DNA from: JBGPFS01 sp041483455
GTDB taxonomy: Bacteria; Chloroflexota; Limnocylindria; Limnocylindrales; CSP1-4
Reading direction: 5' to 3'
DNA: 5,552 nucleotides
NCBI GenBank assembly: GCA_041483455.1
Contig: JBGPFS010000176.1
Coordinates: forward strand, 1-5,552
Part shown: in pieces, positions 1 to 5,552 of the stretch
Layout of the letters: every line of letters begins with the position of its first letter
Position numbering within the stretch: the first letter of the stretch is position 1
Translations under genes and position numbers: made by a program
The notes under the pieces: model-generated
What the model was told of the DNA's origin: nothing
Seen by the model: the letters and a program-made list of their open reading frames with translations, nothing else
Databases searched by the model: none

Positions 1-604
1 AAGGAACGCCACCATGAGCGGCTTCGGGGCCGCGGCGAAGACGATCGCGAACGGCACGCCCGACAGGCGGTGCCGGCCGTAGACGACCGGAAGCATCGCG
101 GCCGCCAGCAGGATCGTGACGTTGCCAACCACGTACTCGGCGAGGACCGGGGCGCAGACGAGGGCGACGGCCGTGGCGACAGCCCGGACCGCCGGGGACA
201 TCCCCCGGGTCGCGTACACGGCCGCTCCGGCGACGACCACGACCCGGAGGACGAACCAGCCCCCCAGGGCGATGTCGTCGGGCAGGCCGGTCCACGGGAC
301 GGCGAGGAGGAACGCGAGCGGCGTGTAGAGAAAGCCGCCCGAGGCGTAGGGGTCGCCGCCATCCAGCCAGGTCCGGGCGACCGCCAGGACGCGGGCTCCA
401 TCGAGACCCCACCACTCGCCCCAGCCGGGCAGCCAGCCGATGAACAGGACGAGCGCCATCGCGACGGCTGCGATGGCCACCACGGCCCACAGGATGGCGA
501 ACGAACGGGCCGTGCCGGGGGAGGGCGCCGAACGATCGGCGGTCGTCGAGCGGACGGCATCGCCCGGCGAGGTCGACGCGGGTGGGGGCGCGGGCTCGGC
601 GCGA

Positions 605-615
<11 letters not shown>
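1..615 (-). CDS. GT87/DUF2029-like integral membrane glycosyltransferase, N-terminal part (3' end outside window)
   Basis: Read from the minus strand, this frame is open from a TTG at 615 to the window edge (205 codons). Residues 1-38 are a Pro/Ser/Thr/Ala-rich, probably cytoplasmic tail. Hydrophobic segments follow at about 39-62, 95-111, 117-135, 143-163, 166-180 and 187 onward. After the first segment come D72 (in LDGAR), GGDPYA (86-91), YTPLAFLLAVP (97-107), GNVTILLA (164-171) and APKP (196-199). This order, an Asp in the first outer loop, then G-DPY, then YTP-hydrophobic, then a GN/GQ-type motif and a K-P, fits the GT87/DUF2029 GT-C family. Members such as mycobacterial PimE use polyprenyl-phospho-sugar donors at the outer membrane face. 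TTG is chosen because an in-frame TGA lies three codons upstream and no other start precedes the first membrane segment. It overlaps the aminotransferase end by 11 bases. The family call is good; donor and acceptor are unknown. Confidence 0.72.
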
Positions 616-1854
<1,239 letters not shown>

Positions 1855-1858
<4 letters not shown>

Positions 1859-3822
1859 ACGACCACCGCCTCCGGGTCGAGGTCGCCCAGGACCGTGAAC
1901 AGCTCTGCCCGGGCCCGCTCGTGATCTCCCGCTGCCCCGATGGCCACGAGGGCATCGAGCCGGGCGAGGACATCCCCGGCCGGTTCGGCTGCGCTCGTCG
2001 CCCGGGCCGATCGATTGGCGCGCATCACCTTCGGATGCCTCGTGGCCTCGTGGCGCTCGGCCTCGTAGAACAGCGATTCGTGGAGCTTCTCGCCGGGCCG
2101 TAGGCCGATGAACTCGAACGGCACCGAATCCGGGTCGCGGCCGGCCAGTCGCGCCAGGTCACGAGCGAGGTCGACGATCTGAACGGGCTCGCCCATGTCG
2201 AGGACGAAGAGATCGCCCGGGGTGCCGATCAGAGCCGCCTCGAGGATGAGCCGAGCGGCCTCGGGGATCGTCATGAAGTAGCGGGTCATGTCGGGGTGGG
2301 TGATCGTCAGCGGGACGCCCTCGGCCAGCTGGCGCTGGAACAGCGGGACCACGCTGCCGGACGAGCCGAGCACGTTCCCGAAGCGCACGGCCACATAGGG
2401 ACGCCCACTGCGGGCGGCCACCTCGGCGACTGCGATCTCCGCGAGCCGCTTGGTGGCGCCCATGACCGACGACGGTCGGACGGCCTTGTCGGTCGAGACG
2501 AGGACGAAGCGCTCGACGCCGGCTGCGATCGACGCCCGGAGCGCCGTGAGGGTGCCCCCGACATTCGTGTAGACGGCATCGGCTGGGTGGTTCTCCATCA
2601 TCGGGACGTGCTTGTAGGCCGCGGCGTGGAGGACCAGGACCGGGCGGTCTTCCGTCAACAGGCGGCCGAGCGCTTCGGTGCTGACCACGTTCGCAAGGCG
2701 GTCCACGAGCTCGGCCCGGAGTCGGCCACTCCGGACGGGAGTCCCGGAATCGCGCCTGGCGAGCAGGGTCAGCTCCCGGTCGATGTCGTAGAGCGGCCCC
2801 TCCGCTCGGTCGAGGAGCACGAGGCGGGCGGGATCGAGGTCGAATACCTGTCGCGAGAGCTCGGACCCGATGGAGCCCCCGGCTCCGGTGACGAGGACGG
2901 TCCGGCCGGCAACCAGCTCGCGGAGGCCGGCCTCGTCTATCCTCACGGGTTCGCGGCGGAGCAGGTCCTCCACCCGGACTTCGCGGATCGCAGTCGCATC
3001 CATGCGACCCGAGACAAGGTCGCCGAGCGCCGGAACGGTCCGCGCCTCCAGGCCGAGGCTCGTGGCTGCCTCCACGGCGCGCCGGACGACCTCTCCCGGG
3101 GCGGACGGGATCGCGATGAGGAGCCGGCGGGCGCCCGTCACGCGGGCGATCACGTCAAGCTCGTCGATACCGCCCAGGACCTTCTGGCCGCGCAGCACCT
3201 GGTTGCGCTTCGAGCGGTCGTCGTCGATCAGCCCGACCACGCGCATCCCGACTCCATCGCGAGCCGCTCCGATCGTTCGGATGGCGGTCGCCCCCACCTC
3301 GCCGGCGCCGTAGACGAGGGTCGGGACCGGCGCACCGAGGGCCGAGCTGGATCCGCCGGTTCGCCGCTCGCGCGCGCCCGGCCGCCAGGCTTGCCACTCG
3401 GTCGAGGCGCGGATCAGGAACCGAGAGCCTCCGATCCCGGCGAGCGCGAGCAGCCCCTCGAGGACGAAGAACGAGCGCGGGAATCGGCCGACGGCGGTGG
3501 TGGTGCCCCCGACGCCGAGCGGCACGAGGATGACGTAGAAGACGCCGATCCCGATGAAGCTCCCGATGAGGACGGCAACGGCGATCCGAGTCAGCTCACC
3601 GATGCTCGCGTACGCCCAGGCCCGGGAGTAGAGCCCGAACGCCACGTTGACCGCCGGCCGAACCAGCAGCGGGAAGAGCGCGGCCGGGAAGTAGATGAGA
3701 GCCTGCTCGCCCAGCCGTAGCGTGTCGAACCGAAGGACCATCGCGCCGGCGATCGCCAGCAGGACGATCCCGAGATCGAGGACGAACAGGTGGCGTCCGC
3801 GAACGGCCGCAAGGTCCGGCAT
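1855..3822 (-). CDS. Membrane-anchored UDP-sugar 4,6-dehydratase, WbpM/PglF/CapD family
   Basis: The 655-residue product has the full long-form architecture of WbpM and PglF. It has four membrane segments (about 10-31, 43-64, 78-103, 117-137), the family stretch AFGLYSRAWAYASIGEL (61-77), a linker, a first Rossmann domain with YGAGEVG (171-177) and LIDDD (198-202), then the catalytic extended-SDR domain with TGAGGSIGSEL (312-322), HAAAYKHVPMME (399-410), VSTDKAVRPSSVMGATKR (442-459), RFGNVLGSSGSV (480-491) and RPGEKLHE (575-582). M454 and K458 form MxxxK in place of the SDR YxxxK, the variant described for WbpM. Members of the family convert UDP-GlcNAc to the 4-keto-6-deoxy sugar at the inner membrane; the exact substrate here is inferred. 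The start is the first possible one after the preceding TAA, three codons upstream in the same frame. No Shine-Dalgarno sequence precedes it, so translation probably depends on the phosphoglycosyl transferase gene. The stop overlaps the aminotransferase ATG. Confidence 0.95.
1869..1873 (-). promoter_or_regulatory. Ribosome binding site of the aminotransferase gene
   Basis: GGAGG on the minus strand lies 10 bases before the ATG at 1858-1856, within the final codons of the dehydratase gene. Together with the ATGA overlap it points to translational coupling while still allowing independent ribosome entry. The match is short and the region is GC-rich, so chance occurrence is possible. Confidence 0.5.
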
Positions 3823-3834
3823 GAGACGAGTTTA
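3823..3834 (-). other. In-frame junction between phosphoglycosyl transferase and dehydratase genes (TAA plus three codons)
   Basis: On the minus strand the sequence reads TAA-ACT-CGT-CTC-ATG. The stop of the phosphoglycosyl transferase (3834-3832), three sense codons and the dehydratase start (3822-3820) all lie in one reading frame. These nine bases are the only non-coding DNA in the window. No purine-rich Shine-Dalgarno stretch is present in the roughly 45 bases before the ATG at the usual spacing, so reinitiation after the TAA is the simplest way to translate the dehydratase. A readthrough fusion is formally possible. Confidence 0.8.
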
Positions 3835-4476
3835 GAGACCCGCGGTGCGTCGGAGCACTTGCCCGATGGTCCTGGCTATGAGCGCGAGGTCGCCGCGGAC
3901 CGACCGGGTCCGCAGGTATGCGGCGTCCATCTCGAGCTTCCGAGGCAGGATCCGCTCCCGGTACGCCCGATGGATGTCTTCGGCAGTCGGCTGCACGCGG
4001 GCGGCCGAGCGGGCGATGTCGAGCGCGGCCACTGCGAGGAGGCCCTCCTCGTCACGGAAGGCGAGGGCAGTCGGACCCGTGATACCAGGTGTGGCACTGA
4101 AGACTTCGCGATGCAGCGGGTCGTTCCAGTCAACGTAGCGGGGATCCTCTGGCCGCGGCCCGACCAAGCTCATCTCGCCACGGACTACGTTCCACAGTTG
4201 GGGCAGCTCGTCGAGCTTGGACCGGCGCAGCGTTCGGCCGATGCGCGTCACTCGTGGATCGCCGCCAGCCGTGACGCTCGGCCCGCCAGTGACCTCATGG
4301 CGCATCGTCCGGAACTTGTAGATGGTGAACGTCCGGCCGCGGCTCAGTCGGCGTGAGCGATGTAGCGCGGGCCCTGGGGACGACCCTCGAACGGAGACGG
4401 CGATGATTGCGAGCGCTGGTGCGAGCACCAGAAGCGCGATCACAGCCGACAGCCGTTGTATGACCGGCCAAGTCAT
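3832..4476 (-). CDS. Small monotopic phosphoglycosyl transferase (PglC-like sugar transferase)
   Basis: The 214-residue product matches the minimal catalytic form of the monotopic phosphoglycosyl transferases, which move a sugar phosphate from a UDP-sugar to polyprenyl phosphate at the inner leaflet and so start glycan assembly. An N-terminal hydrophobic stretch (about 8-29, A19-P20 at the expected helix break) would be the re-entrant helix. Then come IYKFRTM (52-58), GDPRVTRIGRTLRRSKLDELPQLWNV (72-97) with the catalytic D89-E90 pair, GEMSLVGPRPEDPRYV (100-115), TPGITG (129-134), FRDEEGLLA (140-148) and RILPRKLEMDAAYL (175-188). The C-terminal pattern fits the subgroup with a YRDE-LLA and ILP-KL signature. 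The N-terminal half is divergent: the usual RxFD reads RLSA, and the usual RQ-RVG reads RSRRLS. The loop 149-171 looks longer than usual. The ATG overlaps the GT4 stop as ATGA, with AAAGGAGG 11 bases upstream. The family is secure; the sugar is presumed to be the product of the adjacent genes. Confidence 0.92.
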   Translation of the reverse strand: MTWPVIQRLSAVIALLVLAPALAIIAVSVRGSSPGPALHRSRRLSRGRTFTIYKFRTMRHEVTGGPSVTAGGDPRVTRIGRTLRRSKLDELPQLWNVVRGEMSLVGPRPEDPRYVDWNDPLHREVFSATPGITGPTALAFRDEEGLLAVAALDIARSAARVQPTAEDIHRAYRERILPRKLEMDAAYLRTRSVRGDLALIARTIGQVLRRTAGL

Positions 4477-5552
4477 GCCTTGTCGGGCCTCCTTTCCAGA
4501 GAGCGGTACATCTCGGTCAGTGCGCCGACCTGCGTCTCCCAGGCGACTGCACGGACGCGGTCGCGGCCGTCCCGCCCACGATCCTTAGCAATGATCGACC
4601 GTAGGATCGCCTCGCCGATCTGGCCAGCTGTCGGGTCTCTCGGTACGAACTCCCCCTCGGCATCGTCCACCCACTCGCGGTTGGCGGGAAGGTCGTTGAC
4701 AATCGGGATGACCCCGGCCGCCAGCGCTTCGAGGAGCGCGGCACTCGTCGAATCGCTCACTGGGATGGAAACCGCTGCGCGAGCTCGAAGCAGGAGTCGT
4801 TCCATATCCTGGCTCGACAGCTGCCCTGTGAGCTCGATCTGCGGGTCGCCGCTAGAACTCGCCCGGAGCGCTGCCTCTCTCTCGCCCGAGCCGGCGACCA
4901 CGAGACGCCAACCTCGCATGGCTTCCGGGTCCAGCGCGACCGCCGCTCGGAACCCTTCGATGACGAGGTCCACCCTGCAATCAGGGTCTAGTCGGCGGGC
5001 CGACACGATCGTTTGATCCTCGGCTCGTGGTAGATCAGACAGGTGGAGCGGCGGTCCGAAGACGAACTTCATCGTTGGGACTCGCGGCGCAAGGCGAGCT
5101 GCTTCCGCGATGAGATCGTCGCTGTCCCCGGTGATGAGGCTGGCATCGCGCAGTGCCACTCGCGCGAAGGCGCTGCGAAGTCGGGACCTACGGGCGGTCA
5201 CGAGGAGATCGCTGCCCCAGGCGGTCTGGACGAGGGACGTGTACTTCCGGAGTGGATCCGCGAGTATCACCCCGAGCGCCGCGAGCAGCCCATAGCTCGA
5301 CACGTAGTGGCCGTGCACGATCGCGGGTCGCAAGCGACGCACGAACCGGGCGAGTAAGGGAATCGCGAGCAGGTAGCGGCGATCCGCTTCGACGGGCCAC
5401 ATGCCCAGCCGATGGAAGGTGACTCCCGGGATCGGCTCACCCTCGAAGGCAGCCAAATGAACGAAGAGTCCACGTTCAGCGAGTGCCGCAGCCAGCCGTC
5501 GTGTGTGGATGCTCTCGCCGGACCCGACGAGCAGGACGTCGGGTTGTCGGTC
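4473..5552 (-). CDS. GT-B glycosyltransferase, family 4 type (5' end outside window)
   Basis: The frame is open from the right window edge, giving 359 residues and a TGA at 4475-4473. Counted from the edge, VLLVGSGESIHTRRLAAALAERG (6-28) is the first beta-strand, glycine-rich loop and helix typical of a GT4 N-terminus, so only a few codons are likely missing. Further marks are VHGHYVSSYG (79-88), TAWGSDLL (110-117), ITGDSDDLIAEAARL (140-154), VSARRLDPDCRVDLVIEGF (183-201) opening the C-terminal Rossmann domain, LVVAGSGERE (217-226) and SDSTSAALLEALAAGVIPIVNDLPANREWV (266-295). The last is the nucleotide-sugar donor site, in which the usual EX7E reads D267-x7-E275. Such enzymes are cytoplasmic retaining transferases using a nucleotide sugar; this one probably extends the lipid-linked glycan begun by the downstream phosphoglycosyl transferase. 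Sampled lines here have lower G+C than the aminotransferase region. Donor and acceptor are unknown. Confidence 0.9.
   Translation of the reverse strand, partial: DRQPDVLLVGSGESIHTRRLAAALAERGLFVHLAAFEGEPIPGVTFHRLGMWPVEADRRYLLAIPLLARFVRRLRPAIVHGHYVSSYGLLAALGVILADPLRKYTSLVQTAWGSDLLVTARRSRLRSAFARVALRDASLITGDSDDLIAEAARLAPRVPTMKFVFGPPLHLSDLPRAEDQTIVSARRLDPDCRVDLVIEGFRAAVALDPEAMRGWRLVVAGSGEREAALRASSSGDPQIELTGQLSSQDMERLLLRARAAVSIPVSDSTSAALLEALAAGVIPIVNDLPANREWVDDAEGEFVPRDPTAGQIGEAILRSIIAKDRGRDGRDRVRAVAWETQVGALTEMYRSLERRPDKA
4488..4495 (-). promoter_or_regulatory. Strong ribosome binding site of the phosphoglycosyl transferase gene
   Basis: AAAGGAGG on the minus strand lies 11 bases before the ATG at 4476-4474, inside the end of the GT4 gene. 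It is the best Shine-Dalgarno match in the window and fixes the start of the phosphoglycosyl transferase. It contrasts with the dehydratase gene just downstream, which has none. Confidence 0.7.

Noticed and set aside
2296..3720. Long open plus-strand frame (about 474 codons) antisense to the dehydratase gene
   Set aside because: The product is low-complexity (Arg, Gly, Asp, Glu) without motifs, while the opposite strand carries a complete WbpM-type enzyme. It is a GC-driven shadow.
3832..4356. Plus-strand frames antisense to the phosphoglycosyl transferase gene
   Set aside because: They contradict the strongly conserved catalytic motifs on the minus strand and show no domain of their own.
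5454..5456. TTG at 5456 as the start of the GT4 gene
   Set aside because: The frame stays open upstream to the window edge and encodes the GT4 N-terminal strand, glycine loop and helix (VGSGESIHTRRLAAALAERG). The true start must lie outside the window.

Overview
The window is a compact, single-direction gene cluster, read entirely on the minus strand, from a high-GC bacterium. Hand counts of single 60-base lines run from about 60% to 90% G+C. Protein style and codon bias suit a GC-rich actinobacterium or a GC-rich Chloroflexota lineage. That is an impression, and nothing here fixes the taxon. No RNA gene, mobile element, CRISPR array, terminator or stand-alone promoter was seen.

Layout in transcription order (high to low coordinates): (1) a GT-B family 4 glycosyltransferase whose 5' end lies beyond the right edge (5552-4473); (2) a small monotopic phosphoglycosyl transferase of the PglC type (4476-3832); (3) a membrane-anchored WbpM/PglF/CapD-type nucleotide-sugar 4,6-dehydratase (3822-1855); (4) a DegT/DnrJ/EryC1/StrS PLP-dependent sugar aminotransferase of the PglE type (1858-605); (5) the first 205 codons of a multi-pass GT87/DUF2029-like membrane glycosyltransferase running off the left edge (615-1). 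Genes 1/2 and 3/4 overlap by ATGA, genes 4/5 overlap by 11 bases, and genes 2/3 are separated by 9 bases. The only non-coding DNA is therefore that 9-base gap, and the set almost certainly forms one translationally coupled operon.

Together the genes read as part of a bacterial glycoconjugate pathway. The dehydratase makes a UDP-4-keto-6-deoxy sugar, the aminotransferase makes it a 4-amino-4,6-dideoxy sugar, the phosphoglycosyl transferase puts a sugar phosphate on polyprenyl phosphate at the inner leaflet, and the GT4 adds further sugars. The GT87-like protein would act at the outer face with a polyprenyl-linked donor. This is the dehydratase/aminotransferase/phosphoglycosyl-transferase part of a bacillosamine-like (pgl) locus, without a visible N-acetyltransferase. 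The final product (capsule, exopolysaccharide, S-layer or protein glycan) cannot be told from the window.

The main oddities are: two pathway enzymes lying in the same reading frame, separated by one TAA and three codons with no ribosome binding site; a phosphoglycosyl transferase with an intact catalytic core but a worn N-terminal membrane signature; and Ala/Gly-rich insertions in the aminotransferase. I see no evidence for a wholly new kind of system.
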